From positions 62,001 to 126,000 of the forward strand of contig NZ_SPHO01000007.1 of assembly GCF_005845215.1 (NCBI RefSeq): DNA of 64,000 nucleotides. The letters run 5' to 3'. The DNA is from Clostridium sp. 1001271st1 H5 (GTDB lineage: Bacteria; Bacillota; Clostridia; Lachnospirales; Lachnospiraceae). The notes below the pieces were generated by a model. It ran no database searches. It saw nothing but the letters and a program-made list of their open reading frames with translations, and was not told the DNA's origin. This document shows, piece after piece, positions 36,191 to 44,984 of this stretch (within the stretch, counting starts at the first letter, position 1; each line of letters starts with the position of its first letter). A program made the position numbers and the translations under genes.

Positions 36191-38074
36191 TCAATCCAGT
36201 TCTTTCATGCCTGTATACAGTTCGTAGTACCGTCCTTTCAGCTCCAAAAGCTCCTCATGGGTCCCCCGTTCAATGATTTCCCCGTGCTCCAGGACCATGA
36301 TTGCATTGGCGTTTCGCACCGTGGACAGCCTGTGGGCAATGATGAAGGTGGTGCGGTCCGCCATCAGCCGGTCCATGCCGTGCTCAATGTGTTTCTCCGT
36401 CCTGGTGTCCACAGAGCTGGTGGCCTCGTCCAGAATCAGCACAGGGGCCTTGGATATGGCGGCCCTGGCAATATTGAGCAGCTGCCTCTGTCCCTGGCTC
36501 AGATTGGCTCCGTCCCCCTCCAGCATGGTATCGTATCCATGGGGAAGGCGCATGATAAAGGAATGGGCTGAGGCTGTCTTTGCAGCCTGTATGACCTCGT
36601 CGTCCGTGGCGTCCAGCCTGCCGTAGCGGATATTCTCCCGCACCGTGCCTGTAAACAGGTGGGTGTCCTGAAGGACCATGGCGATGTTGCGGCGCAGGGC
36701 GTCCCTTGAAATACGGCGTATATCCGCACCGTCAATGGTGATGGAGCCTGACTGGATGTCGTAAAACCGGTTCAGCAGGTTTGTTATGGTGGTCTTTCCC
36801 GCTCCGGTGGAGCCTACAAACGCAATCTTCTGTCCCGGCTTGGCATAGAGGCTTATGTCCTTAAGAATGGTTTTATCCGGGTCATAGCCAAAGGTGACAT
36901 GGTGCAGTACCACATGGCCAATCATGGGATTGGGCGCCGCGCAGTCCTCCGTGTCAGCCGGCTCCGGCTCCTCATCCATCACCGCGAATACACGTTCAGC
37001 CCCGGCCAGGGCTGAAAATACATTGCTGACCTGCATGGATATCTCGTTGATGGGACGGCTGAACTGTCTGGAAAAATTCAAAAATACGGTCAGTCCCCCC
37101 ACGTCAAAGCCCCTTAACACACAGAGCAGGCCGCCCACACAGGCGGTAAGGGAATAGTTTATCTGGCTCAGGCTGTTCATAACAGGCCCCATGATTCCGC
37201 CGAAGAACTGGGCCCGAATCTGGTTGTATCTCAGGTCCTGGTTCAGTATGCCGAATTCCTCCCTGGCCATGTCCTCATGGCAGAATACCTTTACCACCTT
37301 CTGTCCGGTGATGGTCTCCTCTATATAACCGTTTACCGCTCCCAGGGATGTCTGCTGTGCGGTGAAATATTTCTGGCTCCACCCTGCCACAGCTCCTCCC
37401 GCCTTCATCATCAGAGGAATCATCACCAGAGTGACAAGGGTCAGTATCAGGTTGGTGTACACCATGAGGAACAGGGTGCCGATAATGCTCAGTGCACCGG
37501 AAAACAGCTGCACCAGCGTGGAGCTGAGCATCTGTCCGATGGTATCCACATCATTGGTAAAACGGCTCATCAAATCACCGTTGGAATTGGTGTCATAAAA
37601 CCGCACCGGCAGTTTCTGCATTCTGCCAAACAGGTCATTGCGGATTTTCTGCAGAGCGTTCTGGGCCACGGTCAGCATGACCTTTGCCTGGGCATAATTG
37701 GCAAACACTCCCACTGCGAACACAGCCGCCAGCACAGCCAGGGACCTTGCCAGTCCCGCCGGGTCCCCGGGTCCGCCTGTAAGCGGGGCAATAAAGGTAT
37801 TAATGATAGGCCGCAGCATATAGGAACCTGCCAGGGTTGCCCCGGTGTTGAGGATGACGCAGAAAAATGCCAGCATCATCTTTGGCTTATCCTCATTTAA
37901 ATAATGCAGGAGACGCCTGATGGTGGTGCCTGCGTTCCTGGGCAGCCGCCCCGGCCCCATGCCCATATTCCGCCCCGGCCCATGCCTTCTGCCTCCCATG
38001 GGACCTCCGGGCACAGGAGCTCCATGTCTTCCATAACGCCGTTTCAGGCTTTCCGCTTTCTGTTGTCTCGTCAT
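36191..38074 (-). CDS. ABC exporter half-transporter, canonical-site subunit
   Basis: A 627-residue fused permease-ATPase. A positively charged, Gly/Arg/Pro-rich N-terminal tail (1-60) precedes six membrane helices (about 75-370) and the ATPase: Walker A GSTGAGKTT near 421, signature LSQGQRQ, Walker B VLILDEATSSVD with the catalytic Glu present, and switch His in IIAHRLSTV. The start codon overlaps the stop of the upstream half-transporter (ATGA), with AAAGGAGA nine bases before. The pair forms a heterodimeric multidrug-type exporter. Confidence 0.93.
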   Translation of the reverse strand: MTRQQKAESLKRRYGRHGAPVPGGPMGGRRHGPGRNMGMGPGRLPRNAGTTIRRLLHYLNEDKPKMMLAFFCVILNTGATLAGSYMLRPIINTFIAPLTGGPGDPAGLARSLAVLAAVFAVGVFANYAQAKVMLTVAQNALQKIRNDLFGRMQKLPVRFYDTNSNGDLMSRFTNDVDTIGQMLSSTLVQLFSGALSIIGTLFLMVYTNLILTLVTLVMIPLMMKAGGAVAGWSQKYFTAQQTSLGAVNGYIEETITGQKVVKVFCHEDMAREEFGILNQDLRYNQIRAQFFGGIMGPVMNSLSQINYSLTACVGGLLCVLRGFDVGGLTVFLNFSRQFSRPINEISMQVSNVFSALAGAERVFAVMDEEPEPADTEDCAAPNPMIGHVVLHHVTFGYDPDKTILKDISLYAKPGQKIAFVGSTGAGKTTITNLLNRFYDIQSGSITIDGADIRRISRDALRRNIAMVLQDTHLFTGTVRENIRYGRLDATDDEVIQAAKTASAHSFIMRLPHGYDTMLEGDGANLSQGQRQLLNIARAAISKAPVLILDEATSSVDTRTEKHIEHGMDRLMADRTTFIIAHRLSTVRNANAIMVLEHGEIIERGTHEELLELKGRYYELYTGMKELD

Positions 38075-39810
38075 GATGCAGCCGTCTCCTTTCGGTCCCT
38101 CTGGGAATAATAAATCTCCTGGTATGCCTGACATTCTTTCATGAGCTGCTCATGGGTCCCCTGGCCAATGAGTCTGCCCTCGTCCAGCACCAGAATCCGG
38201 TCAGCCTCCTCCACAGAGCCGATGCGCTGTGCTATGATGATTTTGGTGGTATCCTTAAGGCTGGTCCTGAAGCACTGCCGTATCCTGGCCTCCGTAGCCG
38301 TATCCACAGCGCTGGTGCTGTCATCCAGTATGAGGATTCTGGGCCTTTTGAGCAGGGCCCTGGCAATACACAGCCTCTGCTTCTGGCCGCCTGATACATT
38401 GACGCCTCCCTGTCCCATGTCCGTTTCATAGCCATTGGTAAAAGAAGTTACAAAGCTGTCTGCCTGGGCGCTCTGTGCCATTTCCCTGATTTCATCCAGG
38501 GAGGCGTCCTCCTTGCCCCAGCGCAGGTTCTCCTCAATGGTGCCGGAAAACAGCACATTTTTCTGGAGCACCATGCCCACGCCCTCCCGCAGGTTTTTCA
38601 GGGAATAATCCCTGACATCCACCCCGTCCACCAGCACCTGGCCTTTTGTGGCATCGTAAAGCCGCGGTATCATCTGCACCAGGGTGGTTTTGCCGCTGCC
38701 GGTGGAGCCGATGATGCCGATTATCTGCCCCGGCTCAGCCGTAAAGCTTATATCCTCCAGCACCATCTCATCCTCTTTGTCCGTGTAGCTGAAACTCACA
38801 TGTTTAAACTCCACCCTGCCGTTCAATACAGCCAGGTCTTTTCTGGATGCGTCCCGGTCTGTCAGGTCAATCTCCGTATCCATTACTTCGTTGACCCTGC
38901 GGATGGATGCCACTGCCCTGGAAAGCTGCAGAAAAACCATGGAAAGCATCATAAGCGACATGAGTATCTGTACGATATAGGTGGTAAATGCAGTCAGGTC
39001 CCCCACCGGCATATCCCCTGCTATGATAATATTCCCTCCGTACCACACCACGGCCAGAGTGGTTATATTCATGGCAAGGGTCATCACAGGCATGGTCACA
39101 ATGACGATTTTCATGGCATCCAGACTGCTGTTCTTTAAATCCTGGTTCAGGTCCTTAAATTTATCTTCCTCAAATTCCTCCCGCACAAAGGACTTGATGA
39201 CCCGCACATTGGTCAGCACCTCCTGGATGCCGGAATTCAGCTGGTCCAGCTTTTTCTGCATGGCGGTAAACCTTGGAAATGCCGTCTTAAGTATGACTGC
39301 AATGGCTGCCGTCAGCAGAGGGATGACCACCAGTATAACCACGGCCAGCCTGGCATTCATCATAAAAGCCATAATCAGGGCCCCTATGAACATTCCGGGG
39401 GAACGCATGGCCATCCGCAGTCCCATCATAAGCACGTTCTGGACCTGCTGGATGTCATTGGTCAGACGGGTAACCAGGGACCCGGTACTGTAGGTGTCGA
39501 TGTTCTTAAAGGAAAATTCCTGCACCTTTGAAAAAAGGTCGTCCCTCAAATCGCTGGTAAAGCTGACTGCCGCCTTCACCGAGAAATAGGCTCCTCCGAT
39601 TCCTCCAATGGCCATAACCAGGGTGGCCAGAATCATCAGACCTCCCACTGACAGGATATACTGCACATTTCTCTGAGCCACGCCGTTGTTGATAATCATG
39701 GACATCAGCTTGGGCAGCATGATTTCTCCCGCCACCTCGGTCAGCATCAGAAGGGGCCCCAGGATAAAGGCGCTGAGATATGGTTTTATATATGCTCCGT
39801 ATCGTTTCAC
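38071..39810 (-). CDS. ABC exporter half-transporter, degenerate-site subunit
   Basis: A 579-residue fused permease-ATPase: six helices in residues 15-320, then Walker A GSTGSGKTT near 372, signature VSGGQKQRL and Walker B ILILDDSTSAVD. The residue after the Walker B Asp is Asp where the catalytic Glu is expected, the hallmark of the degenerate subunit in BmrCD/TM287-288-like heterodimers. Translation starts with GTG immediately after the MarR stop codon (TAA-GTG). Efflux of drugs or lipids is the family role; substrate unknown. Confidence 0.93.
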   Translation of the reverse strand: MKRYGAYIKPYLSAFILGPLLMLTEVAGEIMLPKLMSMIINNGVAQRNVQYILSVGGLMILATLVMAIGGIGGAYFSVKAAVSFTSDLRDDLFSKVQEFSFKNIDTYSTGSLVTRLTNDIQQVQNVLMMGLRMAMRSPGMFIGALIMAFMMNARLAVVILVVIPLLTAAIAVILKTAFPRFTAMQKKLDQLNSGIQEVLTNVRVIKSFVREEFEEDKFKDLNQDLKNSSLDAMKIVIVTMPVMTLAMNITTLAVVWYGGNIIIAGDMPVGDLTAFTTYIVQILMSLMMLSMVFLQLSRAVASIRRVNEVMDTEIDLTDRDASRKDLAVLNGRVEFKHVSFSYTDKEDEMVLEDISFTAEPGQIIGIIGSTGSGKTTLVQMIPRLYDATKGQVLVDGVDVRDYSLKNLREGVGMVLQKNVLFSGTIEENLRWGKEDASLDEIREMAQSAQADSFVTSFTNGYETDMGQGGVNVSGGQKQRLCIARALLKRPRILILDDSTSAVDTATEARIRQCFRTSLKDTTKIIIAQRIGSVEEADRILVLDEGRLIGQGTHEQLMKECQAYQEIYYSQRDRKETAAS

Positions 39811-40296
39811 TTATGATTCCTCTCTTTCTGCCCTGTCTGCAAACTCCCGGTTCAGGTTTCCGTAAATCCGGTCCAGAAGTCCTCCCAGCACCTTCATATC
39901 ATTCTCGGAAAATCCCTCAAACATACAGCTCTCTATGTGCCTGAAAATCTTTACGCTTTCCTCCACCACTTTCCTGCCCTTGTCTGTAATGCATATCTGG
40001 TTGCACCGGTTGTCTTCCTGGTCTACCAGACGTCTTATATAGCCCCCCTTTTCCAGTTTTTTAAGGGAAACAGCTATGGTGGCCCCGGACACCCCATACA
40101 TCCTTGCCAGCTCTTTCTGGGACACATTGGGGTTATCCGACACAAACATCAGAATCTGATGCTGGCTGCGGTACACTCCTGTGCCGTCCAGGCGGTGCTC
40201 CATCATACTGCGGTGCAGCCTGGCTACACGGATGTACTTCTCTATAAGAAGATGTTCCGGAGATTGAAAGGAACAACAGCACGAAGCATTATCCAT
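39811..40296 (-). CDS. MarR family transcriptional regulator
   Basis: A 161-residue winged helix regulator. The DNA-binding part is seen in HQILMFVSDNPNVSQKELARMYGVSGATIAVSLKKLEKGGYIRRLVDQEDNRCNQICITDKGRKV read in pieces (about 45-115), with the wing arginine-rich loop and flanking dimerisation helices. The N-terminus has a CCC-type cysteine cluster (ASCCCSF), which could make it redox responsive. It is the first gene of the exporter operon and probably its autorepressor, with candidate sites just downstream of its promoter. Confidence 0.92.
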   Translation of the reverse strand: MDNASCCCSFQSPEHLLIEKYIRVARLHRSMMEHRLDGTGVYRSQHQILMFVSDNPNVSQKELARMYGVSGATIAVSLKKLEKGGYIRRLVDQEDNRCNQICITDKGRKVVEESVKIFRHIESCMFEGFSENDMKVLGGLLDRIYGNLNREFADRAEREES

Positions 40297-40320
40297 GTAA
40301 ATCGCCTCCTTTCTGGATAT

Positions 40321-40364
40321 TTAACTGATAAACCATTAGCCTGTTTATTATTAGCTAGTTAACC
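40321..40364. promoter_or_regulatory. Candidate MarR operator
   Basis: TTAACT (40321-40326) and AGTTAA (40357-40362 region) form the outer arms of an inverted arrangement that also contains two direct TTAGC elements. It lies just downstream of the -10 box, where a bound repressor would block the exporter operon. Confidence 0.4.
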
Positions 40365-40371
40365 ATATCAG

Positions 40372-40400
40372 AGTATAACAGAATAAGTGACTGGTGGCAA
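40372..40400 (-). promoter_or_regulatory. Promoter of the marR-ABC exporter operon
   Basis: TTGCCA (40400-40395), 17 bases, TATACT (40377-40372) on the minus strand. Confidence 0.75.
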
Positions 40401-40502
40401 GAATTATTTTTCATGGAAAACAGCGGTGGAATCCAGTGAAAATTATGGATGAAAATAATACCTTAAAATGTAAATACCATCCTAGATTTGCATGCTCCGA
40501 TG

Positions 40503-40511
40503 TGCTATACT
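40503..40511 (+). promoter_or_regulatory. Extended -10 element before the coiled-coil gene
   Basis: TGCTATACT is an extended -10 (TG-N-TATAAT-like), about 80 bases upstream of the TTG start. No clear -35 was found. Confidence 0.45.
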
Positions 40512-40590
40512 AAGTACACCCTGTTTCCAGGCTGAACATAAACCATTATCTGACACACTGACACAGCACACTGTTTTAGGAGGTGATAGC

Positions 40591-40953
40591 TTGACAGATT
40601 CTGAAAAACTCGACTTTTTGATAACTGAAATTGTTGGTATGAAGACTGATATCCAAGGTATGAAGTCCGAAATCCAGGGTATGAAGGCTGATATCCAGGG
40701 TATAAAGGCTGAAATCCAGGGTATGCAGTCCGAAATCCAGGGTATACAGTCCGAAATCCAGGGTATGCAGTCCGAAATAAAATCCATGAACACCCATATG
40801 GACAATCATGAATCCCAGCTCAAATCCACCGAGCGCATCTTAAGAAACCAAATCATGAAATCGGAATCCCTGATTCTCGGCGAAGTGGAGCGGGTCCATT
40901 TAATCCTGGACCAGCACCTGCACAATCAGGCCATGCATACCGTATTGGCATAG
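40591..40953 (+). CDS. Small heptad-repeat coiled-coil protein
   Basis: A 120-residue protein I cannot assign to a named family. Translation probably starts at TTG (40591), directly behind a near-perfect AGGAGGTGATAGC site; an upstream ATG frame lacks one. After a short head (TDSEKLDFLITEIVG) come seven tandem heptads of the form M/I-K/Q-x-D/E-I-Q-G, continuing imperfectly for two or more heptads, with hydrophobic residues at a and d positions: a parallel coiled coil. The tail (about 85-120) is a second amphipathic helix ending in a His-rich segment (DQHLHNQAMH). It has no signal peptide. It is divergent from the marR operon and convergent with the flavoprotein gene. A structural, oligomerising or regulatory role is possible but unproven. 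Confidence 0.75.
   Translation: MTDSEKLDFLITEIVGMKTDIQGMKSEIQGMKADIQGIKAEIQGMQSEIQGIQSEIQGMQSEIKSMNTHMDNHESQLKSTERILRNQIMKSESLILGEVERVHLILDQHLHNQAMHTVLA
40639..40785 (+). repeat. Seven tandem 21-bp units encoding heptads
   Basis: Units begin at 40639, 40660, 40681, 40702, 40723, 40744 and 40765, each beginning ATG or ATA and ending in ATCCAGGGT-like sequence. Each unit is one coiled-coil heptad. High identity between units suggests recent slippage or recombination, so copy number may vary between strains. Confidence 0.9.
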
Positions 40954-40973
40954 CTGGTACATACAGACATTTT

Positions 40974-41000
40974 AAAAACCCGGCACATCACTGTGCCGGG
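40974..41000 (-). terminator. Terminator after the flavoprotein gene
   Basis: CCCGGCAC/GTGCCGGG eight-base stem with a six-base loop, followed on the minus strand by five T. Confidence 0.75.
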
Positions 41001-41117
41001 CCCTGCAATACAGTCAGGATATCTTACGTTTATGCATCGGCTTTATGTATTGATTCCGCGTATTATTTCTGCGTACCAATTCCGCGTATTATTTCCACGC
41101 CTTAATCAGCCATTTTC

Positions 41118-41741
41118 CTACCGTATAAAATTCGTCCTCTTTTTTTCCTCTGTCTCAGGAAGCGTGATTCCGGCTGCTTTTCCGGCCTCAATGGATTTGA
41201 GCATCCAGGCCATGTTCCTGCCCAGGACACGCATAATCTGCATGCCTTCCTCATCCTTCATCACATCCTCGGGACATTGTCCGTGAACCATATTCCAGTA
41301 CTGGGAGGACACCACCGGCATCTGCGTAATCATAAAATATTTGTTCAGCTGGTCCAGGGTCGCAGTTGTGCCGGCCCTTCTGGCGGAAGCAATGGCTGCT
41401 CCCGGCTTATGGGCAGCAGCGCTGCTTCCGGAATAGAAGAAACGGTCCAGAAAGGAGGTGACGGCGCCGCTGGCAGAAGCGTAATGCACAGGCGAACCTA
41501 TAATCAGTCCATGGCTCTGTCTCATCTTTTCCACTGCCTCATTGACCTTATCATCACCATAGATACATTTTCCAAGCTTACCGCATGCACCGCAGCCCAT
41601 GCAGCCCCGGACAGCCCCGCCGCCCACATGCATGATTTCGGTTTCAATACCAGCCTTATTAAGCTCTCCCGCCACCTCTGCAAGGGCGGTGTAGGTACAT
41701 CCCTTCTCATGAGGGCTCCCGTTTAACATCAATACTTTCAT
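41118..41741 (-). CDS. Flavodoxin-like iron-sulfur flavoprotein / NAD(P)H-dependent oxidoreductase
   Basis: A 207-residue flavodoxin-fold protein. The N-terminal LMLNGSPHEKGCTYTAL is the FMN phosphate-binding loop, and GSPVHYASASGAVTSFLDRFFY contains the second flavin loop. Between them is C-M-G-C-G-A-C-(5)-C (about residues 47-58), matching the compact CX2CX2CX4-7C cluster motif of archaeal/clostridial iron-sulfur flavoproteins. Such proteins shuttle electrons or reduce quinones, nitro compounds or oxygen species. It starts three bases after the stop of the helicase gene upstream and is likely cotranscribed. Confidence 0.87.
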   Translation of the reverse strand: MKVLMLNGSPHEKGCTYTALAEVAGELNKAGIETEIMHVGGGAVRGCMGCGACGKLGKCIYGDDKVNEAVEKMRQSHGLIIGSPVHYASASGAVTSFLDRFFYSGSSAAAHKPGAAIASARRAGTTATLDQLNKYFMITQMPVVSSQYWNMVHGQCPEDVMKDEEGMQIMRVLGRNMAWMLKSIEAGKAAGITLPETEEKKRTNFIR

Positions 41742-41744
41742 TTT

Positions 41745-44700
41745 TTATTCCTCCTTTATGATATTCAGTATATCATCTCTTGTCAGGCTTCCAAATGATA
41801 CTGTGCCCTCAGGCACCACTGCATCCGCCAGATGGCTCTTGGCTTCCTGAAGCTTTAAGATGTTCTCTTCTATGGTATTTCTGGTTATCAGTTTATAGAC
41901 CGTGACCTGCTTATCCTGGCCAATCCGGTGGGTCCTGTCCGTGGCCTGGTTCTGGGCGGCCACGTTCCACCAAGGGTCGTAATGTATGACAATGTCCGCT
42001 GCTGTCAGGTTAAGGCCGGTTCCCCCTGCTTTCAGGCTAATCAGGAATACCGGCACCTCGTCCTTCCCAAAATCCCCCACCAGCCGGATTCGTTCTTCCT
42101 TGGAAGTGGCTCCCGTAAGCACATGGCACCTGATTCCCTCCTTCTCGAACCTCTTATGGATAATGTCCAGCATAGAGGTAAACTGGGAAAACAGCAATAT
42201 CTTGTGTCCTCCCGCCACGCCTCTGCGAACCAGGTCCATACAGGTCTCCAGCTTGGCGGAACTGCCCCTGTAATTGTCATAACACAGCCGCGGGTCACAG
42301 CATATCTGTCTCAGGCGCATGAGCTCCGCCAGAATCTGGAGCTTTCCTTCCCCCGCCTGGCCAAAGCCGCCTGCACTGAGTTTCTCCTTAAAGGCGGCGG
42401 CATTGGCTGTATACAATTTTTTCTGTTCCGGCTCAAAGCTGGAATATACAACCTCCTCCATTTTGTCCGGAAGCTCCTTTAACACATCCTTTTTTATACG
42501 CCTCAGCACAAAGGGACCTATCATCCGTTTCAGCCGTTTTAGGGCTGCTGCGTCACCATCCCTTACAATAGGGATTTCATATTCCTTTTTGAAAAACTGG
42601 CTGCCAAAGAGAAAGCCCGGCATGAGATAATCAAAAATACTCCACAGTTCCCCCAGACGGTTCTCAACAGGCGTTCCTGTCAGGGCAAATCTGGTCTGCA
42701 CATCCAGGGATTTCACTGCCCTGGCACTCTGTGTGGATGCATTTTTGATATACTGGGCCTCGTCTATGACCTGGTACCGGAAATGAATGCCTTCATAGAA
42801 TCCAATGTCCCTTCTCAGCAAGTCATAGGAGGTCACAATGGCCTGGTAATCCCGTGGGGTACTTCCCACCTTTTTTAACAGGGCCTCGCGCTCTGAACTG
42901 CTTCCCACAACCGACAGGACCTTAAGGTCCGGCGCAAAACGAACAATCTCATGCTCCCAGTTGTACACAAGGGAAGCAGGGCATATAATCAGAGACGGGG
43001 ACGGTTCCCCTGAACCATAGGCATTCTCCAAAAGCGCAATAATCTGTATGGTCTTTCCCAGTCCCATGTCATCGGCCAGGATTCCCCCGAATCCGTAGCT
43101 GTCCAGGGTCCGCAGCCAGACATACCCGACTCTCTGATACTCCCTCAGTACGCCCCGCAGCCTCTCAGGCACCGTGAAATCGCTGTCTTCCACGGACTTG
43201 ACCGACCTCACCATGGCCTTCAGCATCTGGTCCCTGTAATAGGTTACACCGGTACTCTCCTTGAGCAGATAATCCAGATAAAAGGCGCGGTAAGCCGGCA
43301 GGCGGACCCTGCCGCTCTGAAGCTCCTTTCTGGTCACTCCCATTTCCGATGCCATGCGGCTGATGACCGTGAGGCCGCCTTCATCCAGCCCAAGGAACTG
43401 TCCGTTTTTCAGCCTGTAGTACTTCTTTTTCTGGCTGTAGGCTGCCAGTATCCGGTTCAGCTCCTGGCTGTTCATATCTCCCATGTCCACGTCCAGCTCC
43501 AGCCAGCCGCTGACAGCAGAGGCCCCCACCGTAACCCGCGGCGGCGCCAGCACCTTCCACTGACGCAGGTTCTCCGACACATATACATCTCCCATGGAGC
43601 GGAATTCGTCCATTCCCTCCGTCATAAGACGGTATATCTCATCCTCATCATTCCTTATAACCAGCTTCCTGCCCTCAGGGTCCTTGTACTTAAAATATTT
43701 ATGAATCAGCTGGCTAACCCTGAACTCGCCCGGCACATCGCGGCAGATAGTCCTGGGAAGATTCTCATCCTCCAGGGGATGGAATTCATAACTGCCGTAA
43801 GCAAGGGATGGTTCCATCACAAGTGCGCCATCCTCCCCTGTGCCGAACCGGAAGGACGCCTTTAATGGCTCCGGCTCGTAATCCTTAAAATCCACTTCCT
43901 CCAGCATAAGACGGCAGTATGGAAGAATATGCTTGACCACCCGCTCATAAAACAGGGGAATATCCCTCTGCCCCACCATCACGCTTCCATCCCGTTCCAT
44001 GCACATCTGTTCCATGAACAGACCCATGACCTGGGTGCATGACTCGCTGCACCGGTACAGCCTCTGGCCTGATGCCACGTAAAGAAACCGTTCCCCACGG
44101 AAACAGGCAGCCACCCGCCTTGGGTCCTCGCTTCCTTTCATGGGCGCCACGCCCATAAGGCTGGCTTTCAGTCCGTCCCTTCCCGTCTTTTCCACCTTAA
44201 GTAAAGCCACCGGGTCCGAATCCTCCATTTCCATCATGACCCGGTTTCCTCCGGGAAGCTGGACCTCTATGGTACGGCCGGCCACCATTTCAAAAAAACG
44301 GTCCCGGTTCATGCGGTTTAAGGTCAGGCTGCGGATTGCTTTCTGGTTTTCCGCGGCTCCCATAAGCAGGGCCAGCAGTTCCCTGCTGCTGTCAGTAAAA
44401 GCTGATTTGTGATGATGAAAGGACAGGTCCTTTCCATAGGCCACATGGGCGCTGTTTTCAACGGCCTCCTTAAATGCCCCCAAATCGCGCACAGCATAAA
44501 AACGGGTAATTCCCACCTTAAACTCCAGATGAGTGTCCTTTCCGTCCAGAATCAGCACTGGTTCCAGCTTAACCTGGGCATCCACATCCTCCGCCAGAAT
44601 CCTGGCCACCTCCCGGTTCGTGTACTCCCGTATCATGGTGTGGACCTGGGAGGACGTGTGAACCATTGGTTTGGACGCCTCCTCCCTCCGCTGTTTATAA

Positions 44701-44906
44701 TACGCAAAAAGGGCCTCCCCATGGGCGCACATTCCCCTGTAAGAATTCCCTTTGCTGCAGGAACAGGAATAATCCCTTACCTTTCCGTTTCCCAGATATA
44801 AATTTACCTCAAATGTTTCCCCCTGGTCTTCAACCAGGCCTTTCACACCAGCCTCTCCTTTCCAGAAGCTGCTGGTGTCCATCCTGACAATCTTCATCTG
44901 CTTCAT
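41745..44906 (-). CDS. SNF2/RapA-type DEAD/DEAH helicase with SWIM zinc finger
   Basis: A 1053-residue DNA-dependent ATPase. The SWIM finger C48-x-C50...C60-x-H62 is at the N-terminus. A long middle region (about 100-560) resembles the SNF2-associated bacterial domain, followed by the helicase core: motif I ILADDMGLGKTIQ (about 613), DEAQ motif II (about 717), LTGTPVENRLGELWSIFDYL, and C-terminal motifs including LISLKAGGTGLNLTAADIVIHYDPWWN in pieces and QATDRTHRIGQDKQV (about 989). These proteins translocate on double-stranded DNA and remodel protein-DNA complexes; the bacterial role is poorly known. The first ATG is only three bases from the AGGA, so the ATG nine bases further may be used. 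A large hairpin (44919-44970) precedes it. Confidence 0.9.
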   Translation of the reverse strand: MKQMKIVRMDTSSFWKGEAGVKGLVEDQGETFEVNLYLGNGKVRDYSCSCSKGNSYRGMCAHGEALFAYYKQRREEASKPMVHTSSQVHTMIREYTNREVARILAEDVDAQVKLEPVLILDGKDTHLEFKVGITRFYAVRDLGAFKEAVENSAHVAYGKDLSFHHHKSAFTDSSRELLALLMGAAENQKAIRSLTLNRMNRDRFFEMVAGRTIEVQLPGGNRVMMEMEDSDPVALLKVEKTGRDGLKASLMGVAPMKGSEDPRRVAACFRGERFLYVASGQRLYRCSESCTQVMGLFMEQMCMERDGSVMVGQRDIPLFYERVVKHILPYCRLMLEEVDFKDYEPEPLKASFRFGTGEDGALVMEPSLAYGSYEFHPLEDENLPRTICRDVPGEFRVSQLIHKYFKYKDPEGRKLVIRNDEDEIYRLMTEGMDEFRSMGDVYVSENLRQWKVLAPPRVTVGASAVSGWLELDVDMGDMNSQELNRILAAYSQKKKYYRLKNGQFLGLDEGGLTVISRMASEMGVTRKELQSGRVRLPAYRAFYLDYLLKESTGVTYYRDQMLKAMVRSVKSVEDSDFTVPERLRGVLREYQRVGYVWLRTLDSYGFGGILADDMGLGKTIQIIALLENAYGSGEPSPSLIICPASLVYNWEHEIVRFAPDLKVLSVVGSSSEREALLKKVGSTPRDYQAIVTSYDLLRRDIGFYEGIHFRYQVIDEAQYIKNASTQSARAVKSLDVQTRFALTGTPVENRLGELWSIFDYLMPGFLFGSQFFKKEYEIPIVRDGDAAALKRLKRMIGPFVLRRIKKDVLKELPDKMEEVVYSSFEPEQKKLYTANAAAFKEKLSAGGFGQAGEGKLQILAELMRLRQICCDPRLCYDNYRGSSAKLETCMDLVRRGVAGGHKILLFSQFTSMLDIIHKRFEKEGIRCHVLTGATSKEERIRLVGDFGKDEVPVFLISLKAGGTGLNLTAADIVIHYDPWWNVAAQNQATDRTHRIGQDKQVTVYKLITRNTIEENILKLQEAKSHLADAVVPEGTVSFGSLTRDDILNIIKEE

Positions 44907-44918
44907 GCATCCTTTCAG

Positions 44919-44970
44919 CGGGATATCTCTGCTCCCCCTGCACCAAGGCAGGGGGCCGCAGAATATCCCG
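44919..44970 (-). other. Large hairpin between argS and the SNF2 helicase gene
   Basis: GGGATAT and ATATCCC outer arms enclose CCCCCTGC/GCAGGGGG inner arms (minus-strand reading), with no T-run. It lies between the argS stop and the helicase ribosome binding site. It could stabilise or process the transcript, or limit helicase translation. Confidence 0.5.
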
Positions 44971-44984
44971 GGACATCCCCGCGG

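Noticed and set aside
40639..40785. CRISPR-like array
   Set aside because: The 21-bp units are contiguous with no spacers and encode coiled-coil heptads in frame.
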